A stretch of 64,000 bases of DNA from Aminipila sp963524205 (GCA_963524205.1 CAURED010000003.1:1-64000), one strand, 5' to 3'; positions 50,474 to 59,628 are shown, counted from the stretch's first letter. Translations and numbers: made by a program. The notes: generated from the letters alone by a model not told the origin.

Positions 50474-51124
50474 TTACGCATTTAATATCTTCAGAATTTC
50501 TTCAGCCCTTTCGATTATATAATCTGGCTTAAAGATTCCTTCTTTATCTTTATCATATATAGCTACTGCCCAATCCACAAGGACAGAGGTAACTCCTGCA
50601 TTATTAGCACATCCAATGTCAAACTTGCTATCACCAATCATCATTGCTTCCTCTGGTTTTGAACCCAGTTTTTCTAATGCAATTAATGCTGGTTCAGGAT
50701 CTGGCTTGTGCTTTGTACAATCCTCCATTGTAATGATTGCATCAAATATATCATTAAGCTTATATTTTTCAAGGCCCTCCATTGTGGTTGGTCTTAATCT
50801 TGAAGTAACAACTGCTGTTTTATATCCCTGTAAGTTTAGTTCCGTAATTAACTCAATCATTCCCGGAAATGGTGAGATAGCATCAGCAAATCTTCCAACC
50901 TGATAGCCTCTATAAATTTCAACTGCTTCTTCTAACGGAAATTCTGGGAAAAATTCTCCCATACTTTTAGCTAGAGTCTCCCCAAAAGTTCTATGAATGG
51001 CCTCTCTATCGCCTTCTTTTCCTGTAATAGTCTTAAATGTATGCTGCCATGAACCTAAGATAAGTTCATTCGTATTCATAACTGTTCCATCAAAGTCAAA
51101 TAATATAGTATTTATCTTGTTCAT
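50474..51124 (-). CDS. ppaX: HAD phosphatase, PpaX-like
   Basis: A HAD-superfamily hydrolase of 216 residues. Motif I 'LFDFDGTVMNTNELI' gives the nucleophile aspartate, motif II 'VVTSRLRPT' the threonine/serine, motif III the lysine in 'CTKHKPDPEP', motif IV 'MIGDSKFDI'. The sequence is closest to PpaX, which splits pyrophosphate released by HPr-Ser-P phosphorolysis, but phosphoglycolate phosphatases look similar. GGGAG precedes the ATG. It is monocistronic. Confidence 0.75.
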   Translation of the reverse strand: MNKINTILFDFDGTVMNTNELILGSWQHTFKTITGKEGDREAIHRTFGETLAKSMGEFFPEFPLEEAVEIYRGYQVGRFADAISPFPGMIELITELNLQGYKTAVVTSRLRPTTMEGLEKYKLNDIFDAIITMEDCTKHKPDPEPALIALEKLGSKPEEAMMIGDSKFDIGCANNAGVTSVLVDWAVAIYDKDKEGIFKPDYIIERAEEILKILNA

Positions 51125-51210
51125 TTTATTCTCCCTAACTTAATTTCTTGGCTATTCTATCATAATTATTACATTTATACAAGACCAGCAGTCCAGGTGT
51201 ATTCACTTAA

Positions 51211-51240
51211 AAAGACAGATACACTTCTGTATCTGCCTTT
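51211..51240 (-). terminator. Terminator of the 3-hydroxybutyrate cluster
   Basis: AAAGGCAGATACA/TGTATCTGTCTTT, a 13-bp stem with a 4-base loop and TTTTTAAG following on the minus strand, lies 10 bases after the stop codon of the hydroxyacyl-CoA dehydrogenase gene. Confidence 0.85.
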
Positions 51241-51249
51241 TAATTAATA

Positions 51250-52182
51250 CTACTTTAACAATTTACTCACCTTAATATAAAGCTCATCACGCTTTCTTAT
51301 TGCTTTTTCATCCTTCCCATCACTATAATCATAGAACCCTTTCTTAGTCTTAACACCATAGTGGCCGCCTTCATATAATTCCTTTAATATTTTTTGAGGT
51401 TCCTTGGCATCTGAAAGGTCTTTATTTAAATACTCTGCTATGTGATAGAAAGTATCAAGTCCACCCATATCGCAAACTTCAAAAGGTCCTAGGCAGGCAT
51501 ATCTGAATCCCAGTGCATACTTCATACATTTATCAATATCTTCAAAATTTCCTACATCATTTTCAACCAGATACAAAGATTCCCTCAAAATTGCCAGTTG
51601 AATTCTGTTTGCTATAAATCCAGGAACATCTTTATTTACCCGTATTGGCTCTTTCCCAATTACTAATGATAATTCATATAGATAATCTACTGTTTCATTA
51701 GCACTTTCGTCCCCTTTTATAATTTCAATTAAAGGAATTAAATGTGCTGGGTTGAACCAGTGCATGCCCGCAAAACGTTCTGGCTTGTGAATTACCTTTG
51801 CAATTTCTGTAATGGATAATCCAGAAGTATTTGATGCAAGTACTGCATCCTCTGGTACTAATGTTGAAATTTCTCTCCAAAACAAATGTTTTATTTCCAT
51901 TTTTTCTACAATAGATTCAACCACCAAATCGCATACCCTAAAGCACTCTTTTTCACATGTATGACTTAATCTTCCCTGAAGTTCTTCTGACTCCTTAAAA
52001 GTTAATTCTCCTGTTTTAACTTGCTCCTCCTGGTTGATTCTAATTAAGTTCTTGCTTTTTTCTATAGCAGCTTCTATCACATCATAGATTATAACATCAT
52101 ATCCCAGCTGTGCAAAAATCTGAGCCATAGATGTTCCCATTAAACCCGCACCTGCTATCACAACATTTTTACATTGTCTCAT
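51250..52182 (-). CDS. 3-hydroxyacyl-CoA dehydrogenase family protein
   Basis: The protein has 310 residues. It is NAD-linked oxidation of 3-hydroxyacyl-CoA to 3-oxoacyl-CoA, or the reverse. The Rossmann motif 'VIAGAGLMGTSMAQIFAQLGYD' (8-29), the catalytic histidine region 'GMHWFNPAHLIPLIEI' and the C-terminal domain 'GFIANRIQLAILRESLYL' are intact. It lies 24 bases after the CoA transferase genes, and probably works on 3-hydroxybutyryl-CoA. AGGAGG precedes the ATG. Confidence 0.85.
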   Translation of the reverse strand: MRQCKNVVIAGAGLMGTSMAQIFAQLGYDVIIYDVIEAAIEKSKNLIRINQEEQVKTGELTFKESEELQGRLSHTCEKECFRVCDLVVESIVEKMEIKHLFWREISTLVPEDAVLASNTSGLSITEIAKVIHKPERFAGMHWFNPAHLIPLIEIIKGDESANETVDYLYELSLVIGKEPIRVNKDVPGFIANRIQLAILRESLYLVENDVGNFEDIDKCMKYALGFRYACLGPFEVCDMGGLDTFYHIAEYLNKDLSDAKEPQKILKELYEGGHYGVKTKKGFYDYSDGKDEKAIRKRDELYIKVSKLLK

Positions 52183-52206
52183 AATTGGATACCTCCTATA
52201 ACCTAA

Positions 52207-52863
52207 CTATTCTTCTTCCATTGGCTTTAAATCTGGGCTGATGATTAATTCGCAGCCTGTTGCAGCCTTAATGTCATCTAAAGTATAGTCTGGGTGTAAT
52301 TCTGTAAGCATGATACCTTTATCCGTTATTTCCATCACTCCCATTTCTGTAATAATCATATCTACTACTTTTAACGCTGTATATGGAAGTGTACATTCCT
52401 TTAGGATTTTATGTGCACCCTTTTGTGTGTGAAGCATTGCTATGATTACTTTCTTAGCACCTACTACAAGGTCCATAGCTCCACCCATTCCAGCTACCAT
52501 CTTACCTGGTACGATCCAGTTTGCCAGGTTTCCGTGTTCGTCAACTTCCATAGCACCAAGTACTGTTGCATCAACATGTCCACCTCTAATGATTGCGAAA
52601 CTTTCTTCTGATCCGAAGAAATTACCAAACGGAAGGTAAGTAACATAAGCTCCGCCTGAGTTAATTACATCCACCTCTTCTTTTCCTTTTTCAGCTGCTT
52701 CAGCTAAACCAGTAAACCCATTTTCTGAATGAAGGGTAATGTGTACTCCTTCAGGAAGATAGTTTGCTACCATTGTAGGAAGACCAATTCCTAAGTTTGC
52801 TACGTCGCCATCTTTAAATTCTTTTGCTGCTCTCTTAGCAATTCTTGCTTTTAAATCTGCCAT
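52207..52863 (-). CDS. atoA: 3-oxoacid CoA-transferase subunit B
   Basis: The protein has 218 residues. It is the beta subunit of a family I CoA transferase, with the catalytic glutamate in 'LHSENGFTG' (about residue 47-50). It moves CoA between acetyl-CoA or another acyl-CoA and acetoacetate (or butyrate). The start overlaps the end of the subunit A gene by 13 bases, so translation is coupled. The ribosome binding site GGAAGGAGAAAAACC lies inside the upstream gene. It could equally be named scoB or ctfB. Confidence 0.88.
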   Translation of the reverse strand: MADLKARIAKRAAKEFKDGDVANLGIGLPTMVANYLPEGVHITLHSENGFTGLAEAAEKGKEEVDVINSGGAYVTYLPFGNFFGSEESFAIIRGGHVDATVLGAMEVDEHGNLANWIVPGKMVAGMGGAMDLVVGAKKVIIAMLHTQKGAHKILKECTLPYTALKVVDMIITEMGVMEITDKGIMLTELHPDYTLDDIKAATGCELIISPDLKPMEEE

Positions 52864-53585
52864 GGTTTTTCTCCTTCCACAATATAGTTTACATATACGC
52901 CTGCTGTTGTAAATGTATCAACATCTACTGCGCCTACTTCAACAACCTCTTCTGAAGCAAGGATTACTGTTTCAGCAGCCATTGCCATCACATGATTGAA
53001 GTTCTTCGTTGCTTTTGCACATGCAAAGTTACCATACTTATCACAAATTGTTGCTCTGCAAAATGCAAAATCAGCTTTTAAAGGTTTTTCAAGAAGATAA
53101 TCTTTACCATCAACATTAATTACTTCTTTTTTCTCTGAAATAGTAATTTCGCGTTCGCCTGTAGATACTTTTTCACCACTCTGAATTAGTGTACCTACTC
53201 CTGTTGGTGTTAATACTCCTCCAAGACCAGCTCCGCCTGCTCTGATTTTTTCAGCAAGAGTTCCCTGTGGAACTAATGTACACTGAAGTGTACCATCATT
53301 CATGCCTTTACCAATGATTGGGTTCATTCCTACGTGTGAAGCAATGATATGGTCTACCATACCTGCTGATAAAAGCTTTGCTACACCTCTGTCAGTTGTT
53401 CCTGTTGCTGCTTCTGGAAGTCCTCCATCATTAGCAATAATGGTTAAATGCTTAACACCTTTTTTTACTAGTGCATCAATTAAAATTTCAGGAGTACCTG
53501 TGCCTAAGAAACCAGCAACCATTATAGTTGCACCGTCTTTTATACCTGCAACTGCTTCTTCGGCTGTTCTGATCTTATTAATCAT
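52851..53585 (-). CDS. atoD: 3-oxoacid CoA-transferase subunit A
   Basis: The protein has about 244 residues. Alpha subunit of the CoA transferase: 'IMVAGFLGTGTPEILIDALVKKGVK' and the glycine-rich 'PQGTLAEKIRAGGAGLGGVLTPTGVGT' are the family marks. The ATG at 53585 is preferred over a GTG three codons earlier, which lies only 2 bases after the ribosome binding site AAAGG. It is preceded by the permease gene and overlaps subunit B. Confidence 0.88.
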   Translation of the reverse strand: MINKIRTAEEAVAGIKDGATIMVAGFLGTGTPEILIDALVKKGVKHLTIIANDGGLPEAATGTTDRGVAKLLSAGMVDHIIASHVGMNPIIGKGMNDGTLQCTLVPQGTLAEKIRAGGAGLGGVLTPTGVGTLIQSGEKVSTGEREITISEKKEVINVDGKDYLLEKPLKADFAFCRATICDKYGNFACAKATKNFNHVMAMAAETVILASEEVVEVGAVDVDTFTTAGVYVNYIVEGEKPWQI

Positions 53586-53648
53586 CAAAAACACGACCTT
53601 TCTTTATTTTTTTATGATTTCAACATTCTTATTTACATTTATACTGAA

Positions 53649-55034
53649 TTAACAAATTCCAAAAGAGCCAAGAATAATGATAGCTACGCAAGCAATCGCT
53701 GGAATTACTACTGTGCACATACCGATATTGGCATAACATTCTTTATGTGTCATCCCAGTAATACCAAGCAATGTGATAACTGCACCATTATGAGGCAATG
53801 TATCCAATCCTCCACATGCAACCGATGCAACTCTGTGAAGAACTTCAGGACTAATTCCGTATGTAGCTGCCTGAGCAATAAACTGATCTGAGAACGTAGC
53901 AAGTGCAATACTTAATCCCCCGGAAGCAGAACCGGTAATACCTGCAAGTACTGATGATGAAATGGCTTCACCAACAAGAGGGTTACTTGAAATGCTTAAC
54001 ATTCCTGCAGCCACCAGGCTGAAACCTGCTAATGTTTTAATAACGTTGCCATAACCAACTTCTGACGCTGTATTCATAATGGCAAGGAATGAACCCTGTA
54101 CGCCATTCTTCAAGCAAGCTCTAACACTTGTAAATCTTTTGTAGTTAAAGGCAATAGCCGCCAAAACACCTACTATTAGGGATACGATTAGACTCCAATT
54201 CCCCTGTACTGCTCCAATTGTAGTATTATAATCAGCCAAATAAGCAGTCTCCATACTTGGGAATACATACTTTGAACAAATAAAGTTTCCTACTAATACG
54301 ATAATAATCGGCAGAATCGATGTGAAAAACGGTGGTAAATTTGATGTGTCCATAGCTGCAATATCTTCATTCATATGATTTCCATATCCTTCACCTTTGG
54401 CCTGAGCTATTTTATTTCTATTACTGAGCCAGAACATTCCTCCAAACAACATAATTAATGCTGCAACAATTCCTAGTATTGGTGCTGCGAAAGCATCGGT
54501 TCCAAAATACTGCATTGGAATTGCATTCTGAATCTGTGGCGTTCCTGGAATAGCAGTCATAGTAAAAGTGAATGCTCCTAGGGCAATAGCTGGAGGTAGT
54601 AATCTTTTGGGTATGTCCGCTTCTCTAAATAATGCTGCTCCAATTGGGTATATTGCAAAAGCTGCTACAAATAAAGAAACTCCACCATAAGTAATAACAG
54701 CACAGGACAATACTACTGCCCAAATTTCTTTACCCTTACCAATTTTTGTTGAAATAGCAACGGCAATAGAGTTTGCTGCACCTGATTCATCCATGACCTT
54801 TCCAAATAATGCTCCTAGTAGGAATACTGGGAAATAACTTTTAACATAACCTGATAAGCTAACCATAAATCCTTCTGTATAAGTGGCCAGCATGTGAAAA
54901 TCTCCGCCCTCAAAAATTGTAAAACTTGCTGCTAACAATGCCAGTAACGGAGCGATAATAATAACGGACCAGCCCTTGTATGCCAAATACATTAATAATC
55001 CTAAAGATATAATAATACCTAATACTCCGATCAT
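53649..55034 (-). CDS. GntP family permease, likely for 3-hydroxybutyrate or acetoacetate
   Basis: A membrane protein of 461 residues with about twelve helices. 'GGVSLFVAAFAIYPIGAALFREADIPKRLLPPAIALGAFTFTMTAIPGTPQIQN' marks the GntP/hydroxybutyrate-permease group (split here only for reference; conserved segment about 120-173). It probably imports a hydroxy or keto acid with protons. Its place between 3-hydroxybutyrate dehydrogenase and CoA transferase points to 3-hydroxybutyrate. AAGGAGG precedes the ATG. An imperfect hairpin (55113-55159) separates it from the upstream gene. Confidence 0.85.
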   Translation of the reverse strand: MIGVLGIIISLGLLMYLAYKGWSVIIIAPLLALLAASFTIFEGGDFHMLATYTEGFMVSLSGYVKSYFPVFLLGALFGKVMDESGAANSIAVAISTKIGKGKEIWAVVLSCAVITYGGVSLFVAAFAIYPIGAALFREADIPKRLLPPAIALGAFTFTMTAIPGTPQIQNAIPMQYFGTDAFAAPILGIVAALIMLFGGMFWLSNRNKIAQAKGEGYGNHMNEDIAAMDTSNLPPFFTSILPIIIVLVGNFICSKYVFPSMETAYLADYNTTIGAVQGNWSLIVSLIVGVLAAIAFNYKRFTSVRACLKNGVQGSFLAIMNTASEVGYGNVIKTLAGFSLVAAGMLSISSNPLVGEAISSSVLAGITGSASGGLSIALATFSDQFIAQAATYGISPEVLHRVASVACGGLDTLPHNGAVITLLGITGMTHKECYANIGMCTVVIPAIACVAIIILGSFGIC

Positions 55035-55112
55035 CTTTTTTCCTCCTTAAATACCAACTCAGTGAGTTCTAATAATTTTAACTATTATAATAAATATTAA
55101 AATTTCGTTTGC

Positions 55113-55159
55113 GAGGCTGTCTTCTTTATAAAATCCGATCTCTAATCAAAGACAGCCTC
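55113..55159 (-). other. Intercistronic hairpin between bdhA and permease
   Basis: GAGGCTGTCTT/AAGACAGCCTC pair perfectly around a long loop. No U tract follows, so it may moderate the downstream level or protect the message rather than end it. Confidence 0.55.
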
Positions 55160-55217
55160 CTTTATTGTCTGTATGTAAGCTGTTTTATCAGTGATGCCCG
55201 GTTTTAGTTAAATGTGT

Positions 55218-55979
55218 TTAGTTTGCTGTCCACCCTCCGTCAATAGGTAATGCTATTCCTGTAATGCTTGAAGCAGTATCTGAACATAAGAACTTAACCA
55301 CCTCAGCAACAGTTTCAGGCTCTAACATTTTCTTAATCGAAGCTTTAGCAAGCATGATATTTCGTACTACCTCTTCTTCCGTTATTCCATGATGCTTCGC
55401 TTGATCTGCAATCTGTCCTTCAACTAAAGGTGTCTTAACATAAGCAGGGCATATGGAATTTACTGTGATTCCATATGGACCGCCTTCTAAAGCCGCTGCC
55501 TTGGTAAATCCTGTCAAACCATGTTTTGCTGAAACATAAGCAGATTTAAATTCAGAAGCGACTAATCCATGAATTGAGTTTAAATTAATAACTCTTCCCC
55601 ATCCATTCTCCTTCATTGATGGCCAGCAATATCTTGTGAGTAAGAATGGTGCTGTTAACATTAATGAAATCATAAAGTCCCATTTATCTTCTGGGAACTC
55701 TTCCACTGGACATACATTCTGTAATCCTGCAACGTTTATCAGAATATCTACTTTTCCATAGTTCTCCAATGCAAAGTCAACTAAAGCCTTGCAGTTTTCT
55801 CTCTTACTTAAATCTACTGCTAAGTAAGTGCCTCCTATTTCTTCTGCTGCGTTTTTTAGCTTTTCAACATTCACATCGGCCATTACGACTTTAACTCCAT
55901 CTCTTGCCAAAGCTTCCGCTGTAGAAAATCCAATGCCGCTAGCTGCCCCTGTAATAATTGCAACTCTCTCATTTACCAT
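55218..55979 (-). CDS. bdhA: 3-hydroxybutyrate dehydrogenase (SDR family)
   Basis: A short-chain dehydrogenase of 253 residues. NAD-binding 'TGAASGIGFS' (10-19), 'NVAGLQN', the Ser-Tyr-Lys site 'NSIHGL...SAYVSAKHG' and 'PYGITVNSICPAYVKTPLVEGQI' match D-3-hydroxybutyrate dehydrogenases. It oxidises 3-hydroxybutyrate to acetoacetate, which the CoA transferase encoded downstream can activate. AGGAGG precedes the ATG. Its promoter is of sigma-54 type. Other SDR substrates cannot be excluded, but the neighbours fit. Confidence 0.87.
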   Translation of the reverse strand: MVNERVAIITGAASGIGFSTAEALARDGVKVVMADVNVEKLKNAAEEIGGTYLAVDLSKRENCKALVDFALENYGKVDILINVAGLQNVCPVEEFPEDKWDFMISLMLTAPFLLTRYCWPSMKENGWGRVINLNSIHGLVASEFKSAYVSAKHGLTGFTKAAALEGGPYGITVNSICPAYVKTPLVEGQIADQAKHHGITEEEVVRNIMLAKASIKKMLEPETVAEVVKFLCSDTASSITGIALPIDGGWTAN

Positions 55980-56066
55980 TTCCTCGTCCTCCTAACTTGA
56001 TAGCTGTACGATTTTACCTAGGTAATGACATATATGCTGTTATATAAATGCCACAACCATATATAA

Positions 56067-56082
56067 CGCAATTTGCATGCCA
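56067..56082 (-). promoter_or_regulatory. Sigma-54 promoter of the 3-hydroxybutyrate operon
   Basis: TGGCATGCAAATTGCG on the minus strand fits TGGCAY-N5-TTGCN, with the invariant GG at -25/-24 and GC at -13/-12. It lies about 88 bases before bdhA and about 210 bases from a sigma-54 activator gene. Confidence 0.88.
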
Positions 56083-56125
56083 AGAGGCTTAACCCAATTA
56101 TAAATTTATACACACCCCCTCATTT

Positions 56126-56144
56126 CCAATGGTTTTATCAATGG
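56126..56144 (-). promoter_or_regulatory. Possible upstream activator site
   Basis: CCATTG-N6-ACCATTGG style repeats (the minus strand reads CCATTGATAAAACCATTGG) lie 45-60 bases upstream of the sigma-54 promoter. The activator at 56293 could bind here; evidence is the repeat and its position only. Confidence 0.35.
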
Positions 56145-56180
56145 GTATATAGTTTTTACTTATGGTAACTTCTATAAAAA

Positions 56181-56208
56181 AAGCCGCTTGCCGCTTGGCA
56201 AACAGCTT
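56181..56208 (-). terminator. Terminator of the sigma-54 activator gene
   Basis: AAGCTGTTTGCC pairs with GGCAAGCGGCTT around a 4-base loop and is followed by TTTTTTTATAG on the minus strand. Confidence 0.8.
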
Positions 56209-56292
56209 CTAAATCTGCATTTTGTAAACTTTTTAGTACATTCTCTTTAAACCGACTTCTTTTTTGTAACAATTTCCGTACACTTCATGTAT

Positions 56293-57648
56293 TTACCTTA
56301 AGTCGATTTTATACTTTTCTAGCTTTTCATATAAACTAGTTCTGCTTATTCCTAATTCTTTTGCAATTAAGGTTTTCTTACCTTCAAATCTCATCAAAGC
56401 ACTAATCAGGGCATTACGTTCCGCTTCCTCTACTATGTCTTTAAGCTGCTTATTCATATATGGATTCACACCTCCAGTAATCTTATTTATTAGATCCTTC
56501 GGTTTGATTATTCCATCGTCATCAACAAAGTTGGATGCTCTTTCTAAGGTATTTTCAAGTTCTCTTATGTTTCCCGGCCAATCGTACTGTTTTAAATATT
56601 CCATTGCAGCGTTTGAGATACCTTTTAAATAAATCCCTTCATTTTCTGCAATTTTATTTAAGAAAAATTCAACCAAAATAGGAATATCACTTTTTCTTTT
56701 TCTAACTGGTGGAATTGTAATGCTTACAACATTTAAACGGTAAAACAAATCTGCCCTAAAGGTATTCTGCTCTATCATTTCTGCTAAATTTTTATTAGTA
56801 GCGGCTACTATTCTAACATCAACATTTTCACCTGTTGACGCTCCTACTCTCCTGATTTCTTTATCCTGAATTGCTCTAAGAAGTTTTACCTGCATACTCA
56901 TAGATAAATCACCTATTTCATCAAGAAACAAAGTCCCTTTATTGGCAGCATGGAATAACCCAGGCTTACCACCTTTTTTCGCTCCTGTAAATGCTCCTTC
57001 TTCATATCCAAAGAGTTCTGATTCCAGTAATTCAGAAGGTATGGCAGCACAATTCAAGCAAATTAGCGGATTCTGTTTTCTCCTGCTGGCACTATGAACC
57101 GCATGGGCCACTAACTCCTTACCTGTCCCACTTTCTCCTGTTATTAAAATGTTTGAATTTCCAATGGCTACTTTTAGAATGCTTTTTTTCATTTCGACTA
57201 TTTCGGGGCTTTCTCCTATAATATCATCAACGCTGTATTTTGCTATATTAATCTTCCCATATCGTTTTTTGTAAAATGATAGTTCCTGTTCTATTTCATT
57301 GATTCTCCCATAAAGCGAATATAATTCCTTTATATCCTTAAAAAGTACTCTACCATAAACACCCATTATCTCCCCATTTTTTACAATCGGAATTCTCGTA
57401 GCAATCATAGTCTTTCCTTTTATTTTCTGGGTCTTTGCAATTTCTGCCTTTCCTGTTTCAAGAACGATATGCATCCTTGAATTTTCGATTACTTCTGAAA
57501 CATGCTTTCCAATGGCCTGATCCCGATCAATTTCCAAAAACTCTGCATAAGCCTTACTTAGTTCGGTTATACACCCTTTATTATCAACAATTACGATAGG
57601 CTCTGAAGTTGCATTTAGAATAATATCTTTAAGTACTGCACTATCCAT
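56293..57648 (-). CDS. Sigma-54-dependent activator with PAS sensor
   Basis: The protein has 451 residues. A PAS domain (about 5-110) is followed by a AAA+ domain (about 140-365) with Walker A GESGTGKE (171-178), the sigma-54-contacting GAFTGA (218-223) and Walker B 'TLFLDEIGD', then a Fis-type helix-turn-helix ('GKKTLIAKELGISRTSLYEKLEKYKI'). It remodels sigma-54 RNA polymerase at the promoter 56067-56082 and so switches on the 3-hydroxybutyrate cluster. The PAS domain presumably senses the substrate or a redox cue. AGGAGG precedes the ATG. It is monocistronic, with its own terminator. Confidence 0.92.
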   Translation of the reverse strand: MDSAVLKDIILNATSEPIVIVDNKGCITELSKAYAEFLEIDRDQAIGKHVSEVIENSRMHIVLETGKAEIAKTQKIKGKTMIATRIPIVKNGEIMGVYGRVLFKDIKELYSLYGRINEIEQELSFYKKRYGKINIAKYSVDDIIGESPEIVEMKKSILKVAIGNSNILITGESGTGKELVAHAVHSASRRKQNPLICLNCAAIPSELLESELFGYEEGAFTGAKKGGKPGLFHAANKGTLFLDEIGDLSMSMQVKLLRAIQDKEIRRVGASTGENVDVRIVAATNKNLAEMIEQNTFRADLFYRLNVVSITIPPVRKRKSDIPILVEFFLNKIAENEGIYLKGISNAAMEYLKQYDWPGNIRELENTLERASNFVDDDGIIKPKDLINKITGGVNPYMNKQLKDIVEEAERNALISALMRFEGKKTLIAKELGISRTSLYEKLEKYKIDLR

Positions 57649-57846
57649 AATATCCTCCTGGTTATTATAACTGCACTAACATATTATTATTTCTCAGCCT
57701 CACTATTCAATCTTACAGCAATACTATCACACCATAAATCTTCTAGTCAACATTCCTTTTTATGTGTTCACTTTTCCGTACACCTTTTATTGTTAACTAA
57801 TATTATATTCTTATATGGAATATTTATAAATACTCAAAAGTAACAT

Positions 57847-57875
57847 AAAAGCTGAGTCACATAAACTCAGCTTTT
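57847..57875 (-). terminator. Terminator of the small acidic protein gene
   Basis: AAAAGCTGAGT/ACTCAGCTTTT, a perfect 11-bp stem with a 7-base loop, then TATGTTAC on the minus strand. It stands 40 bases after the stop codon. Confidence 0.7.
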
Positions 57876-57914
57876 AAATTCATCCTATAAATTTTAAGAA
57901 ATATTTATAATCAA

Positions 57915-58283
57915 TTATTCTTGATCTTCCATAGCCGTCTGTCCCGAAACGTTAATCATCTCATCTGAAGTTACTGCACTGTTATCTGAATCTTGTTCGT
58001 CTGTCGCTGCAGAAGAGTTTAATACAGCAGAATCACTATTTGCCTGCTGTTTCGCCATCTGCATGCCTTCTTCACTAATTTCAACCGTATCGTATTGCGG
58101 TGCTCTTGTCTTTACCTGCGCAGTATCTGAAACCTGCTGTTCTGAAGTTGCAATGGCTGCTGCATCACTAGAAGCGGCTGCCTGTGAAGTCTCAGCACTC
58201 TTTACACTGTTTTCTTTATTAGCCAATAACTCTCTTTCCTGTTTTGCATAATCGGTTATGCTGCTGCCTATGGATTCAATCAT
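57915..58283 (-). CDS. Small acidic Ser/Ala/Gln-rich protein of unknown function
   Basis: The protein has 122 residues, strongly acidic and low complexity (Ser, Ala, Asp, Gln). The only ordered-looking part is 'YDTVEISEEGMQMAK' (about 63-77), a motif seen in small clostridial proteins near motility or secretion genes. No signal peptide or membrane helix. AAGAAGG precedes the ATG. It is probably unstructured, and I do not recognise a family. Confidence 0.55.
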   Translation of the reverse strand: MIESIGSSITDYAKQERELLANKENSVKSAETSQAAASSDAAAIATSEQQVSDTAQVKTRAPQYDTVEISEEGMQMAKQQANSDSAVLNSSAATDEQDSDNSAVTSDEMINVSGQTAMEDQE

Positions 58284-58419
58284 TTTCTAACCTTCTTTCT
58301 TCCAATCAAACGAGATAAAATTAAGCTCCCCACTATGATTAGTATATCGTATAAATACAGTATTTGATAAGTATTTTCACATATATTACATACAATATTC
58401 ACTGAAATAACACAAAAGT

Positions 58420-58442
58420 GCAGCTGTCTCCAACTGCACTTT
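58420..58442 (-). terminator. Terminator of the decarboxylase beta-subunit gene
   Basis: AAAGTGCAG/CTGCACTTT, a 9-bp stem with inner TG/CA pairs, lies about 30 bases after the stop codon on the minus strand, with a short U stretch. Confidence 0.65.
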
Positions 58443-58473
58443 CTTTAATCTCTTTCTTAACTTATATTTCAAT

Positions 58474-59628
58474 TTAGAATCCACCAAACATTGACAACAT
58501 TACACCAGCTGCAACGGCCGAACCAATTACACCCGCAACATTAGGACCCATAGCATGCATTAACAGGAAATTTGAAGGATTTTCTGCCTGACCAACCTTC
58601 TGTGATACACGGGACGCCATTGGAACAGCAGATACACCTGCAGAACCAATAAGTGGATTAATTTTTCCTCCAGTAGCTACATTCAAACCCTTAGCTAAAA
58701 GAACTCCGCCTGCTGTACCTCCAGCAAATGCGAAAACTCCTAAGATGATAATCAACACAGTTTCCTTAACTAAAAAGGTTGGACCCTGTGCAGATGCACC
58801 AACCGCTAACCCCAGCATGATTGTAACAATGTTTATCATGGCATTTGATGCCGTATCTGTCAGTCTTAATGTTTTTTTCCCACACTCTCTAAAAAGATTC
58901 CCAAGCATTAGCAGGCCTATAAGTGGTGCTGCCGCTGGAAGTAATAATACAACAATGACCGTTACCGCAATAGGAAATAAAATCTTTTCTTTTTGAGAAA
59001 CATTTCTAAGCTGTTCCATCTTAATCATACGTTCCTTCTTCGTGGTAAGAAGTTTCATAATTGGAGGTTGAATAACCGGAACCAGTGCCATATAGGAGTA
59101 TGCTGCAACTGCAACCGCTCCCAGCAGTGCCGGCGCCAATTTCTGAGTCAGATATATTGCTGTGGGACCATCTGCTCCTCCAATAATACCAATTGATGCG
59201 GCTTCCTGAGCATCAAAACCTAAGAATATAGCTGCAAAGAATGCTAAGAAAATGCCAAGCTGAGCTGCTGCTCCAAGAAGCAGTGATATAGGATTTGCAA
59301 TAAGTGGACCAAAGTCCGTCATTGCTCCTACCCCTAAGAATATCAAGGATGGCAGTATAGGTTTTAATATGTAAAAAATAGTAAGTAGCCCTGCATCTGC
59401 AAGTTGATCGGAAGAGGTAATCACTGCGCCATTAATAAAAATCCCTGAAGCAGGTAAATTGGACAACAGCATTCCAAACGCAATCGGTACTAGCAATAAA
59501 GGTTCAAAGCCTTTTTTAATAGCTAAATAAAGTAAAAATAGTGCAACCAAAATCATGATTCCACTTTTGTAGTCTAAGTTTACGATACCCATGTCTCCAA
59601 TAAATTTAGTGATTGTTTCTAATAACAT
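58474..59628 (-). CDS. Sodium-ion-translocating decarboxylase beta subunit
   Basis: An integral membrane protein of 384 residues with about ten helices. 'GAMTDFGPLIANPISLLLGAAAQLGIF', 'GIIGGADGPTAIYL' and 'NPLIGSAGVSAVPMASRVSQ' are the marks of OadB/GcdB/MmdB, which couple decarboxylation of biotin-bound carboxylate to sodium export (conserved segments at about 100-130, 145-160 and 320-340). No alpha, gamma or biotin subunit lies nearby, so the partner complex must be encoded elsewhere. AAAAGGAG precedes the ATG. Confidence 0.9.
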   Translation of the reverse strand: MLLETITKFIGDMGIVNLDYKSGIMILVALFLLYLAIKKGFEPLLLVPIAFGMLLSNLPASGIFINGAVITSSDQLADAGLLTIFYILKPILPSLIFLGVGAMTDFGPLIANPISLLLGAAAQLGIFLAFFAAIFLGFDAQEAASIGIIGGADGPTAIYLTQKLAPALLGAVAVAAYSYMALVPVIQPPIMKLLTTKKERMIKMEQLRNVSQKEKILFPIAVTVIVVLLLPAAAPLIGLLMLGNLFRECGKKTLRLTDTASNAMINIVTIMLGLAVGASAQGPTFLVKETVLIIILGVFAFAGGTAGGVLLAKGLNVATGGKINPLIGSAGVSAVPMASRVSQKVGQAENPSNFLLMHAMGPNVAGVIGSAVAAGVMLSMFGGF

